A stretch of DNA of 64,000 nt from Plasmodium malariae (lineage: Eukaryota > Apicomplexa > Aconoidasida > Haemosporida > Plasmodiidae), in contig NW_021638295.1 in NCBI RefSeq assembly GCF_900090045.1, positions 1-64,000 on the forward strand, read 5' to 3'. Positions 26,496-40,387 of the stretch are shown piece by piece. Position 1 is the stretch's first letter, and every line of letters begins with the position of its first letter. Made by a program: the position numbers and the translations under genes. The notes below the pieces were generated by a model that was not told where the DNA came from, did no database searches, and saw only the letters and a program-made list of their open reading frames with translations.

Positions 26496-28585
26496 TTTTA
26501 TGTGTATTATAATAATAAAAACTAATCTTATTTATAATCACCCATTAAAAACACTAATCCTATAAACATTTATTTTATAAGAACTGGTTATAGATGATAA
26601 TAGAGTATGAATTATTATGATAATATAATAATAGCAATAATAAATACAGAAAAAAATATTTTGTATAACTTTTTCTTCTATATTACAGCATATGTGTTAA
26701 ATATAGCGTAAACATACGCATTACTTTATGGCATATAATATATTTTAAAAATTATATATATAACAGAATAACTAAACTATGAAAATAAATATATTTTAAA
26801 GATTAGTGTGGATTGGTTTGTTTTTTTTTATAATATGATTTTTCACACATACAATATCTAATAGTATAACGTTGATATTATTATTTTTAAATGAAAATTT
26901 TATAAATTTAAAGAGGTTATATTTTTATTTTTAAAGTTATATATATATTTATAAGATATATAATAAAAAATAAAGTATATAAAATGAAGTTATAGATTAA
27001 TTCTTATATTAAAAATAGTAAAATCAAAATAACATTAGTTCAAAAAAAACGTTGTTTAATTCAAGTATAAAAATTTATATTCTTTTTGGAAATCAATATA
27101 CTTCACTATAGATATTTAAATTTTATAATAGATAATTAAAATAATAACATTGTTAGTATACGTATAAAATAATAAATATCTTTTTAATAAAATTTATAGT
27201 AACAGAACACTTAAAATAATAATCATCCCCTATATATAATTTCATCTAAAATTATACCAATAAACGATAACTATTTCTTATATATAACCCCTAATCTAAT
27301 ATGCATTTATGAATTATCCCAAAAAAAAATAATATTATTTATTCTTTTTGCTTTTAATATACTTAAGTACTAAACATTTTAAACATGGGAGAACTAGTAC
27401 TGACAAATTCAAACTACATTCATTTTTAAATATGTGCTTAATAAATTTATGAAAATGCATACATAAAAATAATAAATATATAAATAAATACTCACTATTG
27501 ATTAATCTGTAGTAGAAAATACATAACTATTTTAATAACTCTTAATGTTAATTTATATTTTTACATATATATAACACATTTTTAGAAATTTATAATTATG
27601 CGTATAAAGAAAAAAATATCATCTGTATATATTATAAATTAATTTATATTTAAATTTAATTCATTAATTTAATCGATGAGTGATATAAAAAAATAAAATA
27701 TAATATATTTATTTATTCTCAATATAATTTATATTTATTTTTTTTTCAAAATAAAATTAACGCTATAATTAGGAACCTAAACGAAATAATAAAATTTAAC
27801 TCTTTCTATAGATGTAAACATTTAGAACTCTATATTTAGTAAACAATTATAAATTACCTGTATTTAACAGAAATATTTTTTCAATACATATTTATAGTTT
27901 CATATTTATATAATGCAAAAAAGCAAAAATTATATTAAAGATATTTTTATAGTTGTCATTTTCAATTAAATATTTTACAAAAGACATAAGTTATAAAATA
28001 AATGATAAATTTTTTCTTAGATTAAGTAAATAAACAAATAAATATATGTCAATATAATTAAATATATCCAATTCTTTTCATAAAATTCAAAACACTGCAT
28101 ATACATTCTTACCTTAAAAATAATAATACATTTTCTTAAAAAACAGAAAAGGAAATAATTTTGGACTTGTACAAGATAATAGATAGAAAGAGATACATAT
28201 AAAATATAGTATAAATTAACTCAATAATTCAATAAAGATATGTATATTGTGATTTTACTTACTCATTTTAAATCACAAACATATATACATTATATAAATC
28301 AATATGAATACACAAATATATATATTAAGAAAAATATTTTTAATAAAGATTAATTAATACATTAAAATTCTAATTCTAAAACGTTCAATTATTCGAATTC
28401 AGAAATAAATGAAAAACATAATTTTGTACTGTAGAGCATCAAATATATCAGTTATATACTTGTGTGTTTATAAAATTATAGCAAACATAAATATGTTTAC
28501 AAATAATATGTCACTAAAAATATCATAGATATTACATCCTATTAATAATATTCTTACGAACAATTCACACAAAATATTCTTCATT
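26496..28585. other. Intergenic, no gene seen
   Basis: Spacer of about 2.1 kb. No open frame on either strand reaches a convincing length and no family motif is readable. Confidence 0.5.
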
Positions 28586-29467
28586 TCACTCAGTCATATA
28601 TCTAATTTTCTTATATTTTTCATTATTTCTTAAGATCTTAGGTATAGTTATTACAATGATGACAACTAATAAAATGACAGGTATGCAAAATAATATTAAA
28701 GAAATATATGGTTCTAGCATTGTTTTAACATCAGCACTAATTTTTTCTAATAAACTTGCAATCGAAGTCACTGCAGGACTCAACACTTTTAATCCTTGTA
28801 ATATAGGATATCCTATTCCCAACAAAAAAAAAAGAATAAATAAAAATACACACAATGCGTAACTTCTAAATTTTATATTTTTTAGAACTATATCACTAAT
28901 TCTTCTGTTTTTTTCAAGAAAAGCATCATGATCTTTTTTTCTGATCCATTTCTTTTCAAAATGAAAATATTTTCCATCAAAAATCCCATTATTATAATCC
29001 ATAACTTCTGTGTAGTATTGCGCCCTATTTAATGGATATCTGTTAGATTGATTTTTTTTTTTTGTGAACTCATTTTCATTATTATATAAAGCTGTTTTTT
29101 CCCCCTTTCCATTATTTGCTATAACCTTATTTAACCCTACAATATTTGAATACTTATTCTGCTTATATTTTGCTAATAATCTGTAATTTCTTATATCTAA
29201 TTTTCTATCAAATTTTAAACTGTCATCTAAAGATATCTTAAACAGGCTCTAAAAAAAAAATGTGAATGTTGTAATTTTAATAGAATAAATAATACTATTG
29301 TAAAAACAAAAACTATGTAATTATAAATAAAACAATTAAAATATGAATATAGAAAATATATTTAAATAATATTATCATACTGTATCGCTATAAAAATGAC
29401 ATATCCAAATTAAGAAGAAAAGCATAGAAAATTTAATAAAATAAAATAACTCAATTTTTTGTTCCAT
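28586..29467 (-). CDS. Plasmodium exported protein, fam-m type
   Basis: A two-exon gene of about 249 residues: exon 1 at 29381-29467 (29 codons, MEQKIELF start), intron 29249-29380 (132 bp, phase 0), exon 2 at 28586-29248. Exon 2 is open from its AGC start. A search for an internal ATG would wrongly begin at 29002 and lose the N-terminal 82 residues of this exon, including the export-type motif RLLAK at residue 52 and the preceding RKLDIRNY. HFEKKW, FLEKNRRI and KIKFRSY are shared with the fam-m gene at 10.1 kb. Membrane segment 1 spans about 160-180 and segment 2 about 210-232, followed by the tail PKILRNNEKYKKI. It forms a doublet with the fam-l gene downstream. Confidence 0.87.
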
Positions 29468-29842
29468 GATAAAAAATTCGTATTATTCTAAGGTATTCAG
29501 TAAGAAAAAAACTACTAATAATATATAATTATTTTAATGATAAAGAGTGCTATATTTATTTAAAAATTTTTATTTATTTTATAAAAACATAAAAAAGTAT
29601 ATATAACTCTAATGTATTTTATATCCTACTCAAAAAAGAAGAACATTAAAAATGCATTACATAATTTTTATCTTAATTCTGTTAAAAAAAAGTATCAATA
29701 AAATATAATAATTTGAATTTCTACATAAATATAATAAAAATACAACTTAATATACCATAATAAATTAGCTCTTTTTTTATTATTATTTTTCATAAGAACC
29801 AAAAAAAAATAAATGATTTTTTAATAATACTAAATATCAAAT

Positions 29843-29910
29843 TTATGTAGAATACGACATGTATTGAGTATAGAATATATATCATATAGGTAATATATTG
29901 TTCCATATAT
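29843..29910 (-). promoter_or_regulatory. Recurrent upstream element of fam genes
   Basis: Begins about 375 bp upstream of the ATG at 29467. It has GTATAGAATATATATCATATAGG followed by TAATATATTGTTCCATATA in order, matching 11351-11412. Inferred regulatory role. Confidence 0.35.
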
Positions 29911-32509
29911 TATTATAATATTAAATGTTTTCAATTATTTTTTCCTATTAATAATACTTATTTATAAACATACTTTTGAAAATTTAATTATTATTGTTTA
30001 ATGATGTAATCTAATACATTATATTAATAACACGTGATCAAAGATATATCCTGTACAACTTTACTTTTTATATTATTTATAACACTTCTATTTTTCTATG
30101 GTTTATCATATAAAAAAAAAAGCATATATAAAATATTACCTAATATATGAATAACTATATATTTTATAAAAAAATAAATAATAATCCCTCATTTTTGTAA
30201 TATTTATTTTTGAAACTTATAATTTTTAATTATGCATAAATATATTTTTATTTCTAAATTAAAAAGTTTTAAATTTACTGATTTCTTTTTTTTCTTTTTT
30301 TTTTTTATTGTACTATATATTGTTTATAATAAATATAAAATAAAAATAAATAATATATATAAGGAGTGATTCTTCCATAATTTATATTTAAATCAGAGTA
30401 ATATTGACTACACAATGCAATTATTTAATCGTATTAAGAGTAAAAATGCTTATATATATTTTTCTTAATATTAATTGTTTATAGATGTTTAAGTAATTTT
30501 TATACATTACAATTGAATAGAAAAAAAAAAAACGAATGTAATAAAAAATGTATATACCCTTTCGTATATTCGTAAATTACGTAATATACAAATTAACAAT
30601 CCCCTACATATGTTGATATTAGAAATTAAAATTATATTATCATGTTTTTAGCATATCTTGCTAATAATCTGAAACCTAACACGAAACGATACATACATAT
30701 GTATATTATATGCAAAAAAAATAATATAGTTTAATAATGTATTATAACTTTTAATATAAGCAAAAAAAGAAAAATTAAAAAAACTTAAAATTTTTTATTA
30801 AGTAGTTAGTCATTTTTTTTATGTACATGTTTTCAAATACTAATATCAAGATATCTAACTTGAACAATATTTTTGAAAAATATGATACAATTAGTCATGA
30901 AATAAAAAATGCACATTCAAAATTACTTATAATCCTATTAATAAATAAAACATTAATATTAATTGTGCAGTTTAATTTAAATTTAGGAAAATAAATTTAA
31001 AAAAAAATAGTGTTATATTCACGACAAAGTTCATAAACCTATTGAATCAAAAACCGTATATTTAATATTTTTATACAAAATATAGCTTAATATTCTAATT
31101 ATGGTACATTACAGACTATAGCATTAATATAAGCATAATAAAAATTTTATGAAATTATATGTACAACATGCTTATTCCCCTACTGCTATATTATTAATAA
31201 GAGCATTTAAAATATGAAAAAAATCTTAGTCCATATAGTCTTTATATTTTTTTCGTGTATTTATTATTATATTATTTCTAAGTTAAAATAATGTACAAGG
31301 AAAAAATGCATAGTACCAAATATGTATAAGTGCTTGTTTATATAAAATGATATAAAAAAAAATATATATCCTAAGAATTTATTTACATATTATTTAATTC
31401 GTAAATGAATATAACGGTAAAGTTTTTAATTATCCTTGTTATGATGATATCAAATGAGATTAGAAAAAATGAGTAAATGTAATAAATAAGTTCTTATATT
31501 AGATGAATATTATCTCAAAATTATATTTCATAATACTGTCAAAAACAAATATTCATAATATCTCTATATTATTAAATTTGTCTTATCACAGAAATATAAG
31601 TTATTTTCATACAACATCAATAACTGCAACAATTACGTAGGTTAAACGTGAAAAGATAATATGGCTTTAATCCGTTGATTTATTTATAAAGATTTATGAA
31701 TATTAAAATTGATGATGTTCTATTAACAATTCATACTTATGAATACAGTGATGTTAATATATACAATTAATTTCATACTCAAACTAATTGAAAAATATAC
31801 TAAAAATAATATTATATAGAATTGATTATTAAGCATATATTTTTCAAAATATTTTTATTTAAAAATAATTCTTATTAACCTTGAATTTAAATAAAAAATG
31901 ATATGAAAAAAATATAAAATACATAAATTTAGTTACATTAAATATAGAATAACATGATATACAGAAAGTAAAGGTAACATGTAGTAAACAGTTGTATATA
32001 CTTAAATCTATAAAGAAAACAAGAATTAGAAAACATTTAAGATTGATAAAAGTACGAATTATGTCATTTATTAATTAAAATAGTAATTGTAATATTCTAT
32101 ATAAGACATTAAATAATTATGTATTTATTATATTAAAAATATAAGTAAACACTTACAGATATAATTTTTTCATATATATCACATTTTTCTTATGAATATT
32201 CGAAAATATTTAACCTCTCATTTTTAGAAACAGGAGATATATATATATTCTAAAATATAGTATTAAAAACACCACAAAAAATACATTTTAACAGTAATGA
32301 TAATATAAAAGTATTCCAAATACTGTACATATTAAGCGTATAATTTAAAACTACTTTGCTTCAGTATATACAAGTATATTATATATCTAGCATAATAAAA
32401 ATTAAAAGTATAAATTAAGGGATTCTATATTTTGAAGCAGATAATATAATTAAGAATAAAGAAAATATTTATCAGATACATGAAAAAACAAATTTGTGCA
32501 TGAAGTTCA
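29911..32509. other. Intergenic, possible short fam trace
   Basis: No intact gene. At about 30645-30672 the minus strand closely matches the bases that encode YRLLAKY in the live fam genes (about 20 of 23 positions by eye), but no leader exon or downstream domain can be followed. The rest is AT-rich spacer. Confidence 0.4.
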
Positions 32510-33405
32510 TTAGTTATAGTTAGACTTTATATTCATTTCTTCTACTTCTTTGGCATTTTTGAAGTATTTTTTTGGTATATAAATAATAATTGCAAAACTT
32601 ATTAAAATAACTAATATCATTGGAACTATACCTCTTATATTTAAAATAATATATAGCAGAATAAAAAAAACGTTTGATGTACGAGTATTGGAATCTCCGT
32701 AATAATATGATAAAGAAGTTAATCAAAGAATTATAAAAAAAAACTATTCCTGATAGAGCAAATGTTAATGTGGTACTAATATATAGTGAAGGTTTTAAAT
32801 TGTTTTGCTTAGTAAAATCAGTGAATTTCCTGTATTTATATGTATGACTAAATCTTTTTTATATTTTTTTTTCAAAGAAATTAAGTATCGCCGCAAAAAG
32901 ATTGTGTATAACGGACGAGCTTTTCTAACATAAATTTTTGGATCCAATTCTTGAATTAATTTTATTAATAGATTCACATTTTTCATCATGGTCTTATTTA
33001 CTATTATTTTCTTCATTTTCTGATATATTAGATCTATTTCCAGATAACGTATATTTTAATATTACATTTTTTGTTTCCTTCTCACTTCTTGATAATAATC
33101 TATCAGTTCTTGAATTTAATGAACTTTTTTCACTGTTTTTATTAGCAAACGATTTATCAAGGTTGTACTGCAAGGAAAAGGAAATATCTTTTTTCATTTA
33201 TAATATGATATATATATACACAAATACAAAAAATACTTATTTAATTATATATATTTATATTTATAATATGAAATTTCACAATCTATGAAGCATGTCTTCT
33301 GGGTATTTATCATTATGCAGCATTGTAGAAATAAGAACATATCCAAGCAAAAATGATGAACATAAGAGTTTTAATTAAAATAAAATATTATATTTTTTTA
33401 TTCAT
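32510..33405 (-). pseudogene. Frameshifted exported two-TM protein gene
   Basis: An ATG at 33405 opens an exon-1-like leader (MNKKI, then an in-frame stop, then a hydrophobic core MFIIFAWICSYF) ending in a stop with no usable GT donor. After an intron-like gap, a CTTGCAG acceptor (exon from 33167) starts a frame containing RTDRLLSRSEKE, an export-motif-like Arg-Leu-Leu. It is cut by a stop near 33000. Coding then continues in other frames: a Lys/Arg-rich segment (32795-32990), a hydrophobic segment (about 32700-32790), and finally a clean frame with PMILVILISFAIIIYIPKKY and a polar tail ending at the stop 32510-32512. The layout matches a two-membrane-segment exported protein unlike fam-l or fam-m. 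At least three frame changes plus stops make it non-functional. I cannot name the family. Confidence 0.65.
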
Positions 33406-34619
33406 ATTGGAATTATTTAATGTTATATCATTAATTAAGTAAAAATTTTATTTAATACTAAGAAGATATTAATACAATGGTGATGTTATAAACATTATTA
33501 ATTTTTTATTTTAAAAAATTGTTATAATTCATTAATAAAATTCCAAAATAAATAATACTGGAGAAAAGATAATTTTAAGAATGTTTTAGTAAATATTTCC
33601 AATCATGATTTATTTATAGAGAAAGCAATATTTATTAAAATAATTTCAGGTAGATCTTAATTTGTTAAGTAAACGCTTTCTCTTCATATATATCAATTAT
33701 CCAACAAAATAATTTAAAATTATTCTTATTAATAGTATACAAAAATCAAAATAAAATAGATTCCTTAGTGTTTAAAAATATTATTTTATATTTAAATTAA
33801 AAAATGTAATATGTCGCCTGAATAGGTACATTAACATAAATAAAAATATAGCACTTAATTTCTTCCTGTTCTCTATCAATAAACATAGTTCTGCGCACAT
33901 ATTATACATTTTAGGTCTTATATTATAATTAAAGCCACAAACTGTTACATTCAAAATAGTAGTACTGATAGAAAGTAAAAAAAAAGAATACAAATTATTT
34001 TTCTTGCACAAATAAATAGATAATATGTGATATATACATTCACTATTATTTTAAGATGTTCATTTTGGGATTGAATTTGTACATGAAATTATGATATATT
34101 AAAAATTTATAGCAAATATACAGCTTCATAGTTCTGTATCAAATTATCATAAAAAAATAGTATAATTTTATTTATATTAAAAATATACAAATTTCATACA
34201 TTATTACTAATAAAAAAGATTATTATGTTTAGGAAATTCTATTATTTAATTTTCTTCTTTTTTCTAAAAATAAATTTATTTTATAAGTTATCTGGATATA
34301 ATAACATTAACAAAAAAAAATGTAAATGTATGTTTAATGAAATAAAATTTTTAGTGTTAGTAAAATTTAAAAAAAAAAAACCAACAAAAGATAATTAAAA
34401 AATGAATAATTTACAACTTAAAATAACATATTCATCAAATAAGAAATGTTAATGTATAACATATTATATAATAAAACATAGGAAATTCTTTTATGTATAT
34501 ATATTTTTGTTGAATATGCTGTAGAGTGCAGAACAACGCATTTACTTTTTACTTACGTATAAATAAGTACTTCTTTAAATTATATATAAAGTTATAATTT
34601 TTATGCAACTAATGTAAGT
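33406..34619. other. Intergenic, no supported gene
   Basis: A 76-codon minus-strand open frame at 33781-34011 has a mixed composition with several Cys residues but no start context, motif or homologous neighbour, so it is not called. Confidence 0.4.
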
Positions 34620-36767
34620 GAAATAAATTTGGTATTTCACAATATATATCATTTGAAGTAAATATATATATATATATATATACTTATCAATGCTTTTATA
34701 CATTTCCCTTTGGTTTATTCATTGGATGAATGCAATTATAAAAATATTATATATTTATATTATTTTAATAATATAATAACAAAGCAATATTAATTTTCCT
34801 AGGAATATAAGTCTTATAAAAATAATTAACTAAAACAAAAAATAAAATTCTAGTTATATTTACATATATATTTAATATATACTGTTATTTCTTTATTTTA
34901 TTTTATTTTTTTTTTTTTGTAACATTTTTATATTATTTTTATTACAAATATTTATGATTAACTGAATTTATTTTATTTATAGTTATTCATATAATTAATT
35001 TTTTGAATAATATTTTTTATTTAGTATTCTATTTATTTTTTAATATTATACATTACTAATAAACTAATTGCACATAATATATTTTCTATGAATATGAATA
35101 TTTTATACTTTATAATTTTTATATCCTGTTGTAAATCATTTATACTACTGTCGTATTGTTATTTCTCATATTTGGATTAATGGGTTCATTCTTTTGCATA
35201 AGTAATTCTATTTTAACATACGAACTACGATATATATTAATATTTAAAATTTTATGTTTTTTAATTTTTTTATAGATAAGTTTAATAGTACATTTTTTAG
35301 ATATTTCTAAAATATTTTTTTAATATATATCTATATTTTGACTATATATTATATAATTTCATAAATAATATATATACATATATATTATAAAGCTAAAGGA
35401 ACAACATAATATTATTATTCTTTTTTATTTAATATGAATTAACCATAGTATAGCGTATCTTTTATATATAATATAAAAAAAATTATAATAAATTAGAAAT
35501 AATTAAAAGAATTATTTTCTTCTGTAACATAATATTTAGAATAAAGTTTTTTATCAATAAATATGCTCAAATTTTTTTTTTAAATGATATCCTATAAAAC
35601 TTTTTAATGATAAATATTTTTTTTGTTATTGTATAAGAACAGTTTTCAAAATAAATATATAATGAATATAATTTAAATATGAAACGTATCTATAATAGTA
35701 CATATAATGAAATTCAGTTAAACTCTATTTACCATTTTTCTTACTTGACATTTTATTATGAGCTAATGATGTCCTCACATTGTATGCTTATATAAAGCAC
35801 TGATTTATGCATTGTAATACATCTTTAGAATTTACTTCTGAAATTCAACTTTATATTTATATGGACGAATTTAAAAAATATATATTTATATATGTTATTG
35901 TTTATTATTCACTCTCTTATTGGTACATAATACCTGTTTTTCAGCATGCACATTTTTAAAGATATAATAATAATTAATTACATTGTAATGTTCCAATGAA
36001 TCATTTATTCATGTTATTCCTTTTACTACATTATATTATAACTTCCTATATTTTACTGCATATAGAAAATATTTAACTTTAATGAACTCAATAAACGATA
36101 GTCTTTTATTTCTCGCTGAACTTTATCTTGTATTTCACATACAAATAAGGGAATCAAGAAGTATTCAAATTACTATTTTAACTTTCACTATATTTGTACT
36201 TAAAATTATCTATAAATGTTAATTAATAATGTTGCTTAAAGATAATATATCAATTGGATATGTTGTTTTATATTAAATTACGATATTATATTCAATACTA
36301 TTATTTTCAATAGTTCTATTTAAACGATCTAATTTCTGTAAGAATTTTTTTTTTATTTTATATAATATCTTCTCCGTTTTACTTCATTATATATGTTCAC
36401 TTTTACTTTTTATAATATAGAGTTATTTCTATATCGTTTCTTATTATTTATAAATGAATAAGTTTTCTTAAATTATCTTGTGCTATGAATTTACTTCTTT
36501 AGTTGTATCATCTTTAGCTTTCACGGGAATACCTATATTCCAATATTCTTATAATTTTATTAGCTTTTTCAAGAATAATAATTTTATATTAATACTTTGT
36601 ATTCATATATCTTTTATTATTACCACGTAATAATCTCCTATACGTATTAATTAATTTGCATACCTGATTACACAATAAATATAAAACCTCATAAAGCTTA
36701 ACATGCAACAGTATGTTCCATGTATTAATCCAACTGATTTTAAGTTATTATTTTTTGATTATGTATT
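34620..36767 (-). repeat. Shared 3' flank of PIR genes (copy behind PIR A)
   Basis: From the PIR A stop codon outward, this DNA aligns by eye with 60150-61960 behind PIR C and partly with 45780-47677 behind PIR B. Shared landmarks include 34741-34850 with 60271-60365, 35041-35090 with 60550-60600, 35945-36040 with 61445-61545, 36061-36090 with 61560-61595 and 36300-36340 with 61800-61845. It indicates that the PIR genes were duplicated together with about 2 kb of downstream sequence. No gene is read in it. Confidence 0.5.
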
Positions 36768-37979
36768 TCACAAAGGATCATAATGTATATGATGTCCATA
36801 TTTGTTATAATTTTCATTCAAATATTTATCTATATATTCTTCACCTTCATAATCCTCATTTATTTTTTTTTTCAATAAATGAGCTTTTAGCCATGATTTA
36901 AATGGAGTAAACTAATTAGAAATTAAAAATATAAAATATATAATATTTTTTCGTAATAAAAATTAACATTTAATGAAATAAATTATGACAATTAATATAT
37001 CATGTTTTTATTTTTACATTCAATTTGTATTTACTTTATAAAATGTAAAAAATAAGAAAACAATTCCCAAAAGTGGAAAAATAACTGCCACAATAATATC
37101 TTCAAATGGAACAGAGATTTTTTGTTCTAAGTTTTTGGACGGTTCTTCTTCAGTCTGTGCCATATATTGATCTTTCCTGTTATTGGAACCATCTAAATGT
37201 TTTACTTCACACGATAAAGGGGGATTTTCCTTTATATGTACTCCTTTAATTTTTTCAAGAACTTTACAGTATATCATATTTTTTATACCACCAGTGCTAC
37301 AATTATTTTTCATATTAATATATATTTCATAATTTTTACTAATATAACTTTTCAAATTTTTATTGCATATATAGTTATTATCATAAAGGTAATTCTCAAT
37401 TGTATTATAATTTGTAGCATAATCGTACACACTTTTCATTTTATCAAAATCTTCCTTTACATATGGAAAATCAAATAAATTACATTCTTTAACTTTATCA
37501 TTAAAATTTTCTTTTAGATTAAGAATAATCTTATTAATATCGTCATTAACGCTTTGTTTTCTATTTCGTAATTTAAATAAACGATCATACATCCAAAACT
37601 TCACGATTGTACAGGAGTCCTCTTGGAATTGACCAGAGAGTGACAAATTATTGAATATTTTGATGATTCCTGTAAGATTCTCACAAAATTCGAAAACATC
37701 ATAGTAATCACTTAAATCTTCAGCTAATTGATTACAAATTTTATCAGATTCATATGACTTTTTCTTATCTAAAATACTATAATTAAGAGTAGAAGGAAGA
37801 GGAACTCCTACATCATCCTAACAATTGATAAAAATACAAATAATATATATATATATATTTATAATGATTAAATTCCTAATTTTCATAAGACAAAATTTTC
37901 TGTTTCGACAAACTATACTATAATAAATTAAAGATATGTAAAGGAATATATTTTAATAAATATATACTGTATCCGCCAT
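36768..37979 (-). CDS. pir: PIR protein (PIR gene A)
   Basis: A three-exon PIR gene of about 312 residues: exon 1 at 37968-37979 (MADT), intron 37818-37967, exon 2 at 37035-37817, intron 36912-37034, exon 3 at 36768-36911. Both introns are GT..AG and in phase 0. Exon 2 opens DDVGVPLP and continues past 37646, where an internal TTG could be mistaken for the start. It has spaced Cys residues in a helical extracellular domain, a hydrophilic stretch, then a single membrane helix (about residues 245-264, PLLGIVFLFF). Exon 3 is the cytoplasmic tail, starting FTPF and ending HIHYDPL. PIRs (vir/cir/yir) form the largest variant gene superfamily of malaria parasites. Surface or exported roles with antigenic variation are family knowledge; no specific ligand is implied here. 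Confidence 0.9.
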
Positions 37980-40320
37980 TATCAAGTTTTATCCCATTTG
38001 ATAAATATATACTATGGGGCCCATAGTGATATTTAAGTACGAATAAGATTTTATGTATAAAAAATTATAATACAAGTTATATGCACTTTATTTTATTTTA
38101 AATCTTGTAAATAATAAAATATTTCTTAAAATAATATACTTCTCAAATTTAAAATATGTTCAAATCCAAAAAAATACAATTATGAGATTATATAATGATA
38201 ATCCTTAATAATAACAAAAAAAAAATAATAATATAAAATAATTAATAAAAAATATATGTTTATAAAAAATAGTGAAAAATAATTTTGTAAAAATTTCATT
38301 CATATATGTATTTTTCCTTTCTTGCTATATTTTACTTTTTTAATGTAAGTAGTCTTTTCTGTATACTTATTCAAAATACATAATCCCCTTAGAAATATAT
38401 ATTTGTATATTAATTAATAATTTTAATTATATATTACATATACATAAGCAAATTCTTTAACATTATAAAAATATTTTCTACATTAATTAGGCAACTAATT
38501 CTTAGGTAAGTATGTATTTTCATTATATTAATTATGGTTATCTATAAATTATAATGCAAATATATGCAGATGAATGTAAAATTAAATTATAATTTCTTAT
38601 AAAATAACAAATTTTTTTAAATAAATATCTTACATGTATACTGAAATAATGTAATTAAAATTATTTTTATAATAAAAACTAACAAAAATAATAACATACG
38701 GTTATCCATCCATCATTAAAGTTATTTTTAACGAAACATGCATCTAAAATTCACAATATTTTTTCAATATCTTTTTATTTTATCCGTTAATTATATTTCC
38801 TGATTACTAATATTAGATTACTATTATCATATAACTTTTGAATCATACATATGCCTATACTGACAAATATATTATTGCATATATTGGTATTTAATTGTAT
38901 GTTTTTTTGTTATGCACAAGTATGTCAATAAATAATAGAACTATAATAGAAGTTATGATATCTAATATTGATACTTAGATAAATCACCATATAAAGAATC
39001 TAATTTATATATTTATTATTTATACATTTTATACATTTTTTTTTTAATACTATGTTTTTCTTTATGTACTTTATAAAGATTAATAATAAAAATTTTCAAT
39101 AAGAAATATAAATAAACGGTATTTTTCATTGTTAGCATATTTTTAAATAGCTTTTATATTATGATAAAAACATAATATTAATTAAACATTGTAAATAGTA
39201 TTCCATTACACATATAATTTTTAAATTCCATTATTTATTTTCAGTATTTTTATATATATCATTGACAATAAACTTTCTTGACTGTTCTTCAACAAAGAAA
39301 GAAGGCCATTCATTAAAGATAATGAAATTTAAAAGTAATTACCTTAAAATATAAATTTAATACTTATGTCATTATTTATCTTTTTAAAATATATAATTTT
39401 TTATTGATATTTTTTTTTATCAATTTATTATTTTTTTATTTATAATAAAAAAAAACTTACTTTCTTACAAGGCTATTAATGTTAAATATATTTACAAGTT
39501 ACATAAATTTAAGTAATATTAGTGACTATATATGTTTATATAAGTATATATTTATTCTGTCATTCATATATAAAATAACTCGTTCTATTGTATTTATCAA
39601 CATTTTCTTGCACTGATTAATACACCCCTCACTTGAATTGTTTAGGATGCGTATACTTTTTTGGAAAAACATTTTATATTATAATATATTATTATTTCAT
39701 TACACCAATTTATTTTTAAATAAGTTTTTAATAATATACCTTTCCTTTAATATTATATAATATTTCCTTTAATATGTTAAAGATGAATTTATTATATGAA
39801 AATTAAAATAATATATAGGACGAACTCATATATGCCCAAAAATCATAAATTACACAGCAGAACGTATCCTCCCCTTATAAAGAAGAGTATATAGATATAT
39901 ACAAATTAGATTTAAAAGGAAATGAATAAGAATTATTACATAGTAATTTACTAACATATTTTAATTATATATTTGCTCTTATATTAAATAGAATTTGTTT
40001 TTATTTTTAACAATATTTTTATAAATTATTCTATATATAATTAAAAGGCATTAATCCTTTCTTATGTTCATATTATTCAGAAAAAAATAAGTTTTGACTA
40101 TATTAAATGAAAAAATTAGCCCCTTATATTTAAACAATATTGATTTTACATATATTACTTCCATATTCGTTAAAAAAACATAAATAAATATTAAAAAATA
40201 ATTATACTATATATATTAAAAATAAAATAGAGATATATTTAATATCTTTTATTGAGTTTATAATTATTTATGAATTATTACTAATTCTTCACTAAGGCCC
40301 AATAGTTATATAACAAAAGA
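37980..40320. other. Intergenic upstream of PIR A
   Basis: AT-rich DNA with T runs near 39035-39050. No open frame or family motif is seen. Part of it (about 38460-38520) resembles sequence upstream of PIR C near 63640-63700, which could be a shared 5' flank. Confidence 0.4.
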
Positions 40321-40387
40321 ATATATGTAAAGCTAATATATGTAAAGCTAATATATGTAAAGCTAATATATGTAAAGCTAATATATG
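40321..40387. repeat. Tandem repeat, 15-bp unit, about 4.5 copies
   Basis: The unit ATATATGTAAAGCTA is repeated exactly at 40321, 40336, 40351 and 40366, then begins a fifth copy (ATATATG) before diverging. Being 15 bp long it keeps one reading frame and makes a spurious ORF with a repeating LALHI pattern on the minus strand. Confidence 0.95.

Noticed and set aside
32938..33288. 116-codon plus-strand open frame
   Set aside because: It lies antisense to the frameshifted exported-protein pseudogene and is explained as its shadow.
33781..34011. 76-codon minus-strand open frame with several Cys residues
   Set aside because: No start context, intron partner, motif or homologous neighbour could be found.
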